Position numbers and translations under genes: made by a program. A stretch of DNA of 40,700 bases, taken from positions 1 to 40,700 of the forward strand of contig CALXXQ010000173.1 of assembly GCA_944392715.1 (NCBI GenBank), written 5' to 3'. Below the pieces are notes generated by a model. It was not told the DNA's origin. It did no database searches and saw only the letters and a program-made list of their open reading frames with translations. Below, one piece after another: positions 1 to 8,509 of this stretch; position 1 is the stretch's first letter; each line of letters starts with the position of its first letter. The stretch is from an uncultured Brachyspira sp. Lineage in GTDB: Bacteria > Spirochaetota > Brachyspiria > Brachyspirales > Brachyspiraceae.

Positions 1-1168
1 TTTTCTTAGATAAATTTTTAACAGTATATCCAGACCTTGAAAGAGCAATTATAGCCTTATTATTTAAACAATATGATAAATAAGAGGCACTGTCAGACAA
101 AGCATCATTAACACCTCTGTCTAAATAGACCATATTATCATGCATATTTTTAATTGAAGATTTTTCAGCAGCCTCTACTATAGAAACCATAGCTTTAACA
201 GATTCTATAGGATAGTCCCCAGAAGCAGTTTCAGCAGACATCATTACAACATCTGTACCATCTAATACAGCATTAGCAACATCGCTTGCCTCTGCTCTGG
301 AAGGAACAGGGCTTTTAGTCATACTTTCAAGCATTTGTGTGGCTATTATTGTAATTTTTCCCATACCATTTGCTATTTTTAATATTTTTTTCTGCCAAAC
401 AGGTACTTCACCAAACGGTATTTCAACACCTAAATCACCGCGTGCTACCATAACTCCATCAGAATGCTTTATTATAGACTCTAAATTCTCTAAAGATTCA
501 GTATTTTCTATTTTTGATACAATTCCTACATTCTGGAAATTATTATCATCTAAAATTTTTCTAAGCCTTATAACATCATCAGCACGCCTTACAAAACTCA
601 TACCCAAATAATTTACCCCATTCTTAGCAGCAAATAAAGCATCATTAACATCTTTTTCTGTAAGTACTTCTGTTGTAACATGAGCTCCCGGCAAATTAAT
701 ACCCTTACTGCTTAATATAGTACCTCCTGTTATGACTTTGCATACAACAAGTTTTGAAGCTTCATCACTTGATTCAACTATTAATTGTATAGCACCGTCA
801 GCTATTAAAAGCATAGAACCATTCTTTACATCATGTGCTATATTAGAGTGAGTAGTAGGAATAATGCTGTCATCATTTGTTTCTTTATATCCGCTTAATT
901 TTACTATATCGCCTTCTTTTACTGCTATAGGTTCTTTTAATTTTCCTATTCTTATTTTAGGTCCCTGCAAATCTGCAAGTATTGCCACAGGTTTTTTTAA
1001 ATCGCTTGAAACTTTCCTTATTATATTAATTCTCTCTAAATGTTCATCATATGTTCCAAATGAAAAATTTAATCTGCATACATCTGCACCATTTTCAATA
1101 ATTTTTTTTACCATCTCTTCGTTAGACCATCTTGGTCCTAAAGTAGCTATTATTTTAGTTTTTCTCAT
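1..1168 (-). CDS. pyk: Pyruvate kinase (3' end beyond window)
   Basis: Last step of glycolysis: phosphoenolpyruvate + ADP to pyruvate + ATP, in the cytoplasm. The visible 389 residues begin MRKTKIIATLGP, the standard N-terminus, followed by RLNFSFGTYDEH (usually NFSHG; here His is Phe), the B-domain region, LADLQGPKIR, the SKIENTESLENL and MVARGDLGVEIP segments of the active site, ATQMLESM and PSRAEASDVANAV. The sequence leaves the window inside the C-terminal domain at ALSRSGYTVKNLSKK, so about 80 or more residues are missing. The ATG at 1168 is preceded by AAGGA with a 7-base gap; an ATG four bases upstream is out of frame. It is divergent from the lipoprotein gene at 1341. Function is certain at family level. 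Confidence 0.96.
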   Translation of the reverse strand, partial: MRKTKIIATLGPRWSNEEMVKKIIENGADVCRLNFSFGTYDEHLERINIIRKVSSDLKKPVAILADLQGPKIRIGKLKEPIAVKEGDIVKLSGYKETNDDSIIPTTHSNIAHDVKNGSMLLIADGAIQLIVESSDEASKLVVCKVITGGTILSSKGINLPGAHVTTEVLTEKDVNDALFAAKNGVNYLGMSFVRRADDVIRLRKILDDNNFQNVGIVSKIENTESLENLESIIKHSDGVMVARGDLGVEIPFGEVPVWQKKILKIANGMGKITIIATQMLESMTKSPVPSRAEASDVANAVLDGTDVVMMSAETASGDYPIESVKAMVSIVEAAEKSSIKNMHDNMVYLDRGVNDALSDSASYLSYCLNNKAIIALSRSGYTVKNLSKK

Positions 1169-1340
1169 TCATATTTCCTTTTATATTGATTTGATTTTAT
1201 ATTATTTACATCATACATTAAATTTTTTATACTATAAATATAAAAAATAATGCAGTAATGTAAAAAGATTTTTTTAATATTTATCAAAAAAATGATTTTT
1301 TACTTTAAAAATATTAATTATAATATATAATATATTAACT

Positions 1341-1895
1341 ATGAAAAAAAATATCAATAAAGTATTTCTAATAAGTTTATTAACATTATTAATAAGCTCA
1401 TGTAAGCCTGCAACTAAAACTATATCTATTTCTAATATACAAATAGATATCCCGGCAGATTTTGAAGAAAATTTTATGGAACAAGCTGTATTAAGCGACA
1501 ATAATATAGAATTTCGTAAATCATATGGAATAGAAAGAAAAACAGCAATATATACTGCAGTATACACAAAATATAAGCCTGCATACAATGGAATAATCAC
1601 ACTTGAAAATACTAGAAATGATATTGTAAATGGTATAAAAAATAATAAAGCTATACAGGATTTTGAAATAGTTAATGAAGGTGTTGTGGAAGATAATAGT
1701 AATGCTTACCAAATTTTAATGAGTTTTTATTATGGTCCTAATAAAACATATCATAAATCATTCTCTATGCTGCATGACAACGGAATGCTTCAAATAATAT
1801 GTATGTACAATGCTAACAGTAAAAAAGATGATAAACAAATAAATGATATTATAAAATATGTAAAAATAATAGAAGATACTGAAAATAATAATTAA
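1341..1895 (+). CDS. Predicted lipoprotein, possibly PsbP/DcrB-like fold
   Basis: 184 residues starting with a lipoprotein signal: basic MKKNINK, a hydrophobic stretch, then LISSC with the lipidated Cys near residue 21. The mature part alternates short strands and helices (IQIDIPADFEENF near residue 35, a YHKSFSMLHDNGMLQIICMY strand pair near 135-155, a final amphipathic helix). That order resembles the small PsbP/DcrB/Mog1-type fold seen in many bacterial lipoproteins, but this is inference from pattern only. A TATAAT at 1319-1324 lies only 17 bases before the ATG, giving a very short leader without an obvious ribosome site. The stop codon shares TTAA (1892-1895) with the end of convergent ksgA. 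Function unknown. Confidence 0.8.
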   Translation: MKKNINKVFLISLLTLLISSCKPATKTISISNIQIDIPADFEENFMEQAVLSDNNIEFRKSYGIERKTAIYTAVYTKYKPAYNGIITLENTRNDIVNGIKNNKAIQDFEIVNEGVVEDNSNAYQILMSFYYGPNKTYHKSFSMLHDNGMLQIICMYNANSKKDDKQINDIIKYVKIIEDTENNN

Positions 1896-2737
1896 ATATA
1901 TTCCATTATAATCTTAGTAAGTTCATACACTTTATCAATATTCAAAGTTTCTCCTCTCAATCCTGCATCAATGCCTGATTTTTCTAATATTTCATCTGCT
2001 TTATTTTTATCAATTTTTATATAAGGAGAATTAACTAGATTATTCTTTATTGTTTTTCTTCTATTATGAAATAATGTTTTCGCAGTTAATTTAAATATAT
2101 TAACCATATTAATATCTACTTCTTTAGGAGTAATACTAATAACAGATGAAGTAACTTTAGGAATAGGGTAAAAAACATCTTTTGAAACATTAAATTCAAG
2201 TTTAACATCCGACATAAAATTAGCAAATAATGTTAAAGCAGAATAATTTTCTGTATCTTCTTTAGCTATAAGTCTGTCAGCAAAATCACTCTGGACCATA
2301 AATACACCATAATTCCATTTAGAATAAGATTTCTCAAAAAGCCATTCTATTATAGGACTTGCTATATTATACGGTATATTCCCATATATATCATATTTAT
2401 TTTCTGAATTTGATATATCTACAGTTAATATATCTTTATGAATGATATTTATACCTTTAAATTTTGAAATTAAATGATTATATAAAGCATTATCATACTC
2501 TACAATAAGAATATTTTCTTTATATATATCAATAAGCATATTACTTAAAGCTCCAAGTCCTCCGCCAATCTCTAAAGCAAATTTACTTCTTGAAAGATTT
2601 TTAGGTATTACAGAAGATATATTATAGGCAATATTTCTATCGCATAAAAAATTCTGACCTCTACTTTTATTAGGAAAAATGGAACAATCCTTTAAATATT
2701 CTATAACTTCTTTTTTTGAATATAAATTATCTAACAT
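1892..2737 (-). CDS. ksgA: 16S rRNA dimethyladenosine transferase KsgA/RsmA
   Basis: Dimethylates two adjacent adenosines in the 3'-terminal helix of 16S rRNA using S-adenosylmethionine during 30S maturation. 281 residues, normal length. The start matches the family (KSRGQNFLCDRNIAYNI, residues 24-40), followed by the SAM-binding motif LEIGGGLGALS (55-65), acidic VEYD (79-82), and the catalytic GNIPYNIASPI (119-129; motif IV NIPY). The C-terminal helical domain holds FHNRRKTIKNNL. It is the last gene of a minus-strand operon and its start overlaps the end of the upstream membrane protein gene by 11 bp, so it is probably translationally coupled. It converges on the lipoprotein gene with a 4-bp stop overlap and no room for a terminator. 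Confidence 0.96.
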   Translation of the reverse strand: MLDNLYSKKEVIEYLKDCSIFPNKSRGQNFLCDRNIAYNISSVIPKNLSRSKFALEIGGGLGALSNMLIDIYKENILIVEYDNALYNHLISKFKGINIIHKDILTVDISNSENKYDIYGNIPYNIASPIIEWLFEKSYSKWNYGVFMVQSDFADRLIAKEDTENYSALTLFANFMSDVKLEFNVSKDVFYPIPKVTSSVISITPKEVDINMVNIFKLTAKTLFHNRRKTIKNNLVNSPYIKIDKNKADEILEKSGIDAGLRGETLNIDKVYELTKIIMEYI

Positions 2738-4451
2738 CTCTTGGAATTCTAGCCATTTGTAATATAACCATCAATATAAAAATAGTAGATAATACCACAA
2801 TAATAATAACACTTAGGACAGGTTCTGAGAACATAAGAAATAATGTTGCAATATATTCTATTATTACTTTATATACTAAAACTAAAATTATTGTACCTAC
2901 AACCCCTGTGATCTTATTGTAAAAACGAAACGGAGTAGAAGATATAGATAATCTAAATCTAAATGAATAATAAGCTATTATTATAAATAAAAGCAAATAT
3001 GTAATAGGCTCTACATTTTTGATAAACAGCTGAAAATTAAGTTCCTTGTCAGAGTATCCAAATTTCTTAAGTTCATTTCTCAAAACAAATAAATCTGCCA
3101 AACTTATATATTTTAATTCTAAAGTAGAATAATTTTTTATCACATTTACAGTACTATATGATATGGTTATAGGAATAACAACACTATTTGTATCACTATA
3201 AGTATAATCTTTTTTATTCTCATCAAATTTAGCTTTCAATATTATATTTTTACTATTATTTGTTCCTTTAAATGTATCAGCTATTTTACCATATAAATAA
3301 TTATCAGATTGCACAATTTTTAAATCACTATCTAATTTTATAATAGATACATCAAAAATATAAAAACTATCTTTAAATATGGCAGTACTTGCTGCTGATA
3401 ATAAAGTATCTTTGTCAATCATCAAATTAATTCCATTATGGTTTAAATCAGAACTATACTGAGTCATAGTAGAATCATTTATATAAGCATCTCTAATTTC
3501 TTTAGCTTCTCTTATAAAAAAATCATATCTGCTTATAGCATTTCTAATAATAGAATAATAATTATTCACTTCAGGAATATTAGGAGCATGCATATATAAT
3601 TTAGAAACAGCATCATATGCTTCCCATAATCTGCCATTTTCATATAATACAATAATATCTGCTAACCTTCCATACACTGAAGCCTCTTCAGTAGTATTGC
3701 TTTTAAATAAAGGTTTTTCATTTCTAGCTATTCTAATTCTATTCATATAATATAAAGCTAATGGATTATATTTATCTAATGCTATAACTTTATTAAAATA
3801 TTTACTAGCTTCAATATAATTAGATGAGCTAAACTCTTTAGTACCCTGTCTTATTAAATTCTTAATATTATTAATTTCTAGCTGATGATATTTTTCATGC
3901 TGTTTTGCTTTTTCTTCCTGTATACTTTTTATAAGAAGCAGAGTATTGCCGTCATCTTTATCATAAAATAAAGCTTCTTCAGCAAAAACTGATGCAGAAT
4001 TTAAATTACCTTTTGTAAGCTCTTCTTTAGCTTTTTCATATGCTTCATTCTTTAATTTAATACCATGCTCATAGTATATTCTCATATCCTTTAAATAATT
4101 ATGCTCTTTTACTGTAGAAATAAAGAAATTAACAAAGGAATAATCATATACAGCATATAAAGATACAAGTAATACAATAACTGCTATTGGTGTAGCTATA
4201 ACTTTAGAAATACTTTCCTGATATAAATATCTGGCTTTAAAAAAAGAGAAATAAACAGACAATGATATTATATATGGTATATAAGTTTTGTAAAATATTA
4301 AACTTAAAAGTACATAGGTAAATAAAGTATATTCCCTACCCTCACCTCTGGAATATAAAACATATGCTATTAAAATAATAGCTATAGTTATTATACTCAT
4401 TATTAAAAAATCTAATATAAGTCTAGTAGTGATGCTATGTTCTTTTTTCAT
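2727..4451 (-). CDS. Membrane protein with TPR insert, resembles LptF/LptG permease
   Basis: 574 residues. Hydrophobic helices lie near 10-30, 42-70 and 85-110, then a long extramembrane part, then three helices near 480-500, 515-540 and 545-568. The first part of the soluble region (about 125-320) is helical with TPR-like repeats (ALFYDKDDGNTLLL; NYIEASKYFNKVIALDKYNP; GRLWEAYDAVSKLYMHAPNIPE). The second part (about 340-455) is beta-rich (SFYIFDVSIIKLDSDLKIV). The element ISLADLFVLRNELKKFGY just before the last helix triplet, and the 3-TM / beta / 3-TM plan, recall LptF/LptG, which extract lipopolysaccharide or lipooligosaccharide from the inner membrane. The TPR block would be an insertion not found in ordinary LptF/G. 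Starts at ATG 4451, overlapping the upstream stop as ATGA. The LptF/G assignment is inference. Confidence 0.6.
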   Translation of the reverse strand: MKKEHSITTRLILDFLIMSIITIAIILIAYVLYSRGEGREYTLFTYVLLSLIFYKTYIPYIISLSVYFSFFKARYLYQESISKVIATPIAVIVLLVSLYAVYDYSFVNFFISTVKEHNYLKDMRIYYEHGIKLKNEAYEKAKEELTKGNLNSASVFAEEALFYDKDDGNTLLLIKSIQEEKAKQHEKYHQLEINNIKNLIRQGTKEFSSSNYIEASKYFNKVIALDKYNPLALYYMNRIRIARNEKPLFKSNTTEEASVYGRLADIIVLYENGRLWEAYDAVSKLYMHAPNIPEVNNYYSIIRNAISRYDFFIREAKEIRDAYINDSTMTQYSSDLNHNGINLMIDKDTLLSAASTAIFKDSFYIFDVSIIKLDSDLKIVQSDNYLYGKIADTFKGTNNSKNIILKAKFDENKKDYTYSDTNSVVIPITISYSTVNVIKNYSTLELKYISLADLFVLRNELKKFGYSDKELNFQLFIKNVEPITYLLLFIIIAYYSFRFRLSISSTPFRFYNKITGVVGTIILVLVYKVIIEYIATLFLMFSEPVLSVIIIVVLSTIFILMVILQMARIPRDVR

Positions 4452-4882
4452 GAGTCTAAATTTTCTTCAATAATTTCTACTTCCTCTTCTATAATTTCTA
4501 CAGGTTTCAATTTAGGTTTTTTTTCATAAATATCCTGCATAACTTTTTGAGCTAAAATTCTAGGAGATAAAACAGTAAAATTATTTATAACTATATTAAA
4601 ATACTCTAAAGCTTCTTTATACTTGTTCTGATAGTAATAACAAAATCCTATTTCATAATAAGCCCATGCTACATCTTTACTATAAGCATCTCTATCAAAA
4701 TTATCTATTATATATTGATAATAGGCTATAGCATTTTTATAGTTTTTATTACCAAATTCAGTATATGCTTTTTCAGCTATTATTCTAGGGTACTGTCCTT
4801 CCTCCACAGAAACTTTAACTGCCGAAGCACATGAAATTAATAAAAAAACAAGTACAACTAAAAAAACAAAACCTTTTTTCAC
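4448..4882 (-). CDS. TPR lipoprotein, short and BamD-like
   Basis: 144 residues beginning MKKGFVFLVVLVFLLISC: a lipoprotein signal with the lipidated Cys at residue 18. The mature part has two or three tetratricopeptide-type repeats (AEKAYTEFGNKNYKNAIAYY; AWAYYEIGFCYYYQNKYKEA) and an acidic tail rich in Glu and Ile. BamD and similar lipoproteins have this kind of helical repeat, but this one is much shorter and family membership is not shown. The start is GTG at 4882, 12 bases after the stop of the upstream gene; a nearby ATG is out of frame. The stop overlaps the start of the Lpt-like membrane gene (ATGA), so the two products are probably made together, perhaps as an envelope complex. Confidence 0.8.
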   Translation of the reverse strand: MKKGFVFLVVLVFLLISCASAVKVSVEEGQYPRIIAEKAYTEFGNKNYKNAIAYYQYIIDNFDRDAYSKDVAWAYYEIGFCYYYQNKYKEALEYFNIVINNFTVLSPRILAQKVMQDIYEKKPKLKPVEIIEEEVEIIEENLDS

Positions 4883-4894
4883 CCAAAATTTCCA

Positions 4895-5200
4895 TTATTT
4901 CTTTATAATATACACTTCATCACGTACAGGTAAACTTTTTCGTAAAGATTTAAGGAAACTTCTTAAATCACCCATTTCCTTATAATCATCACATTTTTCT
5001 ACTGTTCTTCTAGCCACTGTAAAATACTTGTACATTTTTTCTTCGCCAAGTTTTTTACGCCATTGCTCTTGTGCACATTTTACTCTAAGCAAATATTGAT
5101 TGCTGTCTATGCCTGTAGCTTTTCTAAACAAGACGCAATATCTGCAATTTGCACAATATATACCTGTTTCTGACAATTGTTCATTTTGTTCTTCGCTCAT
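4895..5200 (-). CDS. Small Cys-rich protein, putative metal-binding knuckle
   Basis: 101 residues, no signal or membrane segment, so cytoplasmic. Five cysteines stand out: Cys16, Cys19 and Cys22 in YCANCRYC, then Cys42 in VKCAQEQW and Cys70 in EKCDDYKEM. The CxxCxxC plus two later Cys pattern suggests a zinc ribbon or an iron-sulfur site. The C-terminal third is basic (FLKSLRKSLPVRDE), as in nucleic-acid-binding proteins. First gene of the minus-strand run ending in ksgA; ATG at 5200 follows GGTAAG. I do not recognise the family; metal binding is inference from the Cys spacing. Confidence 0.75.
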   Translation of the reverse strand: MSEEQNEQLSETGIYCANCRYCVLFRKATGIDSNQYLLRVKCAQEQWRKKLGEEKMYKYFTVARRTVEKCDDYKEMGDLRSFLKSLRKSLPVRDEVYIIKK

Positions 5201-5385
5201 AAATACTTACCATAAATTATATTTGTTATTTATGTTAAAAGTATAACAAACTTTAAGATTAAAGTCAAGATTGTATTAATAACTATAAATTAATTTTATT
5301 TTTTCATATCACATGATAATAATATAAGAATTATTTTTTATTATTGCTAATAAAAAATATTACGAGAATAAAGAAAAGGAAAAAT

Positions 5386-6045
5386 ATGAAAAAAATTTTA
5401 CCAATAATTATAATTTTATGCTCTATAGCATATTCTCAAGATGCTAATATAAATTTTCAAGATATATACAGCAAAATGAAAGAAAAATATTCTTCAATGT
5501 ATCCTAAAAAATTTGAGGCACATATAGATGGAAAAATAGTACAAAGACAAATAGATACTATACCTGCTAAAAGCTATACAAAAACAAAAAGTGATATAAA
5601 ATTAAAATTTACTTTCTCGCAAGGATATAAACCAACTATAATATTAGAAAATGTTGATAGTTTTTATAGAGGTATGTTTTCTGTATTTGAAGGAGCATTA
5701 GAAACTGTAGGATTTTATACTTTAGTGGGAGATGCTAATAATTATGATTCATTGTCAAAGAAATTTACTTTTGAAAATATAAAAGAAAATAGAAATGAAT
5801 ATGAAATAACATTAAGAGCTAAAGGCGAAAATGAAAATTATTCTGTAACTTACACAGTAAATAAAGATAGTTTAATAATTGAAAGAGCTGAATACTATAA
5901 TAAAAAATCTAAAATATATGATGTTAATATTTCATATGAAGATATAGAAAATTATACGCTTCCAAAAATTATAAAGTATAGAAGTTCTGATGGAAGAGTT
6001 AATTCTGAAATAGAATTTGTTGATATAAAAACTTATGATAAATAA
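5386..6045 (+). CDS. Secreted protein, possibly LolA-like fold
   Basis: 219 residues from ATG 5386, chosen because AAGGA lies six bases upstream and a clean signal peptide follows (MKKILPIIIILCSIAYS, then QDANINF); an in-frame TTG at 5344 would put 14 charged residues before the signal. The mature protein is strand-rich with repeated lengths of beta structure (HIDGKIVQRQID; DIKLKFTFSQGYKPTIILENVD; SVTYTVNKDSLIIERAEYY; TLPKIIKYRSSDGRVNSEIEF). The late series of strands with LPKIIKY recalls LolA/LolB-type lipoprotein carriers, but this is a guess from pattern. The next gene starts 19 bases after the stop, so the two are probably co-transcribed. Confidence 0.75.
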   Translation: MKKILPIIIILCSIAYSQDANINFQDIYSKMKEKYSSMYPKKFEAHIDGKIVQRQIDTIPAKSYTKTKSDIKLKFTFSQGYKPTIILENVDSFYRGMFSVFEGALETVGFYTLVGDANNYDSLSKKFTFENIKENRNEYEITLRAKGENENYSVTYTVNKDSLIIERAEYYNKKSKIYDVNISYEDIENYTLPKIIKYRSSDGRVNSEIEFVDIKTYDK

Positions 6046-6064
6046 AATTAATGGAATGAAAATT

Positions 6065-6811
6065 ATGAAAAAAATTTTACTAATTGCTGCAATTTTAATA
6101 TTAAATATTGAGCTTTATGCTATTGATGTAAAAAGCCTATTCAATCTTTCAGGAAACGGAGATATAGTATATTATAAAAGTGATAATATAAATAATGCCG
6201 AATACACTCAAGCAGAAAAATTGAAATCTGAGTTGGAAAGTAAAAATTACAAAGTATATTCTATAGTAATTGCTGATATTCTTCCTAAGGAAGGAAATGA
6301 ATTCATAGCTTTGGTATCATCTTCACAGGGAGATAAAATCTTTATATATAATAATGACAATGAAGAGTTTTCATATAAAACAGACAGATTCGGAAAGAAT
6401 GCTGCTATTGATTTAGAAAGCTTTTATGATAAAAAAGATGAAATTGGAATATTAAAATATTATATTATAAATGATGACGGAGTAGATAAAGATATATATA
6501 TGTATATGTTTAGAATAGATGGGTCTAGTGTAAAATTTATTGCTGATATATCTTTTTATAAAGAAATTAATTCTATGAAAAGCTCTGTAATTACTCAAAT
6601 GGATAATATATTTGAAGATATAGATGGTGATGGTATATATGAAATGTTAGTAGAATCAAAAGAAATAGTTGGAGGAAGAAACGAAAGAATTGAATATCAG
6701 ATATATAAATTAAGTAAGGGTAAGGGAAAATATGAATGTATTATGTCTTCTTGGCTTGAAGAAACGCCTATTGATTTATCAGGATATTTTAGAAAAAGAA
6801 TAGAAAAATAA
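6065..6811 (+). CDS. Secreted protein with Asp-rich DGDG motif
   Basis: 248 residues from ATG 6065, the third in-frame ATG, chosen because GGAATG lies about nine bases upstream and a signal peptide begins here (MKKILLIAAILILNIELYA, then IDVKSLF). Starts at 6035 or 6056 would add residues before the signal. The centre holds ADILPKEGNEFIALVSS, and near residue 190 EDIDGDGIYEML, a DxDGDGxxE calcium-loop motif of the kind found in FG-GAP or dockerin-like repeats. A second weaker loop is INDDGVDKDIYMY. Probably periplasmic or exported, perhaps calcium binding. Followed by a bidirectional terminator shared with rarD. Family not recognised. Confidence 0.75.
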   Translation: MKKILLIAAILILNIELYAIDVKSLFNLSGNGDIVYYKSDNINNAEYTQAEKLKSELESKNYKVYSIVIADILPKEGNEFIALVSSSQGDKIFIYNNDNEEFSYKTDRFGKNAAIDLESFYDKKDEIGILKYYIINDDGVDKDIYMYMFRIDGSSVKFIADISFYKEINSMKSSVITQMDNIFEDIDGDGIYEMLVESKEIVGGRNERIEYQIYKLSKGKGKYECIMSSWLEETPIDLSGYFRKRIEK

Positions 6812-6834
6812 TAATTAAATTTAAATAAAAATTT

Positions 6835-6869
6835 AAAGCCTTAAGTGATTAAATATTACTTAAGGCTTT
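6835..6869. terminator. Bidirectional rho-independent terminator
   Basis: A perfect 12-bp stem, AAAGCCTTAAGT (6835-6846) with ACTTAAGGCTTT (6858-6869), loop of 11, followed by a T-run on the plus strand and by TTTAAATTTTTATT on the minus strand. It sits between the convergent secreted-protein gene and rarD, and serves both. Confidence 0.9.
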
Positions 6870-7727
6870 TTATTTGATATTTTTTTGTTTATTTGAATTT
6901 TTAAATATTGATATTGCATAGAGTACGGCTGCTAATATTATTATAATTAAAGTAATTGCTCTATTTAAATTAACTTCTTCCTTATATACAAAAATTGCAA
7001 GTAAAGTAGCAAATAAAGGTACAAAAAACTGTAAAAATCCCAAAGTAGAAACCTCAAGATTCTTTGCAGCTTTTGCATATAAATATAATGGAATACCAGT
7101 AGCAATTCCTGCAAACATTAAAGAAATCCAAGATGAAACAGGCTGAGATTCAGATGGAAAATATATTTTACTTAAAATTATTGATGGTATAAGTATTGCC
7201 AATGTTTCCAAAAATAAACTTTCCCAACCTGAATATATTGTCATCTTTTTGAATAAGCCATATATTGAAAAAGTAAGACCTATAAAAAATGCCATTATAG
7301 GAGGTTTTCCTAATGTTATTGTTTGATAAATCATTCCTATAAACATTAAAATTATAGCGGCATATTCCAAGGCTGTTTTTTTCTCTTTGAAAATTATAAT
7401 TCCTATCAATATACTTAAAATAGGTGCTATGTAATATGCTAATCCTGCTTCAAGAACATGTCCAGAATTAACAGTATAAATATATAAATACCAATTAAGT
7501 CCCAAAAAAATACCTGCTATTATTATAGATATCAGTGGTTTAATTCCTCTGTATAAATTTGCTTTTTTATATATTATGATTATCAAAGTAAATATAAAAG
7601 TAGTTATAACTCTAAGCCCCAAAACAAAAGCAGAGTCAAAATTCTGAACTGATTTCCAATATATTGGAAGAAGTCCCCACATTATATATGCCGCTGCTGC
7701 AAGAAAAATAGATTTATTATTAGACAT
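6870..7727 (-). CDS. rarD: RarD-type EamA/DMT transporter
   Basis: Inner-membrane protein of 285 residues with about ten hydrophobic helices, in two EamA halves. The start AAAAYIMWGLLPIYWKSVQ is characteristic of RarD, as are SGHVLEAGLAYYIAPILSILIG in the first half and YLYAKAAKNLEVSTLGFLQF in the second. RarD proteins belong to the drug/metabolite transporter superfamily; the natural substrate is not established. ATG 7727 is preceded by CGGAT with a 7-base spacer. It lies 95 bp after rpe on the same strand, with no terminator seen between them, and ends at the bidirectional hairpin. Confidence 0.9.
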   Translation of the reverse strand: MSNNKSIFLAAAAYIMWGLLPIYWKSVQNFDSAFVLGLRVITTFIFTLIIIIYKKANLYRGIKPLISIIIAGIFLGLNWYLYIYTVNSGHVLEAGLAYYIAPILSILIGIIIFKEKKTALEYAAIILMFIGMIYQTITLGKPPIMAFFIGLTFSIYGLFKKMTIYSGWESLFLETLAILIPSIILSKIYFPSESQPVSSWISLMFAGIATGIPLYLYAKAAKNLEVSTLGFLQFFVPLFATLLAIFVYKEEVNLNRAITLIIIILAAVLYAISIFKNSNKQKNIK

Positions 7728-7822
7728 TTTTATAATCCGAATAAATTTTTGCTGCTAATAATAAAACTTAATAAAAATATTTTCAATATCAAATTTTATT
7801 TTTTTAATAATATATATATATT

Positions 7823-8476
7823 TTATTTATTTCCTCTTAATTTATTGATAGTATCTTTTTTATTATCGCTGTCTATTATAGCACTTCCAGCAACAAGAAA
7901 ATTAGCACCTGCCTCAACTACTCTATCGCAAGTTTTTAAATTAACTCCTCCATCAACTGCAAGAATTATATCTCTATTTCCTATTAATTTTTTAGCTTCT
8001 TCTATCTTTTTTACTGATGATTCAATGAATTTCTGTCCTCCAAATCCAGGATTAACACTCATCAAAAGTAAATAATCAATATCATAAATAATAGGCTCTA
8101 TTACATCAACTCTAGTATGAGGATTAAGTACAATACCAGCTTTGATATTATGTGCTTTTATCTGATAAATAAGTCTATGTATATGAATATTACCTTCAAA
8201 ATGCACACTTATAATATCGCATCCAGCCTTAGCAAAATCATCAATATGTTTTTCAGGATTTACTATCATAAGATGAGCATCAAGAGGAATGCGGCTTATT
8301 TTTTTTATATCAGAAACTACTTTAGCCCCGAATGTAATTTGAGGTACAAATACTCCATCCATTATATCTAAATGCAGATAATCGCTTCCTGCTTCTTCAA
8401 GTTCTTTTATGGTTTTCTCCAAATTTGAAAATGATGCTGTTAGTATTGAAGGCGCTATCACAACTTTATTATTCAT
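7823..8476 (-). CDS. rpe: Ribulose-phosphate 3-epimerase
   Basis: Interconverts D-ribulose 5-phosphate and D-xylulose 5-phosphate in the pentose phosphate pathway. 217 residues, typical length. All metal and catalytic positions are present: IAPSILTASF (7-16), His35 and Asp37 in LHLDIMDG, His67 in AHLMIVNP, MSVNPGFGGQKF (139-149) and Asp174 in AVDGGVN, which match the metal ligands of the family. AAGGAAA lies just before ATG 8476. It follows rnc by 33 bp on the same strand and probably shares its transcript. Confidence 0.96.
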   Translation of the reverse strand: MNNKVVIAPSILTASFSNLEKTIKELEEAGSDYLHLDIMDGVFVPQITFGAKVVSDIKKISRIPLDAHLMIVNPEKHIDDFAKAGCDIISVHFEGNIHIHRLIYQIKAHNIKAGIVLNPHTRVDVIEPIIYDIDYLLLMSVNPGFGGQKFIESSVKKIEEAKKLIGNRDIILAVDGGVNLKTCDRVVEAGANFLVAGSAIIDSDNKKDTINKLRGNK

Positions 8477-8509
8477 ATATTTTCCTTAAAAATTAATTTT
8501 TTATAATAA

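Noticed and set aside
339-611. Plus-strand open frame inside the pyruvate kinase gene
   Set aside because: Shadow of the pyruvate kinase reading frame on the other strand; its sequence has no family pattern.
5344-5385. TTG start 14 codons before the chosen start of the secreted protein
   Set aside because: It would place 14 charged residues ahead of a good signal peptide, and AAGGA fits the ATG at 5386.
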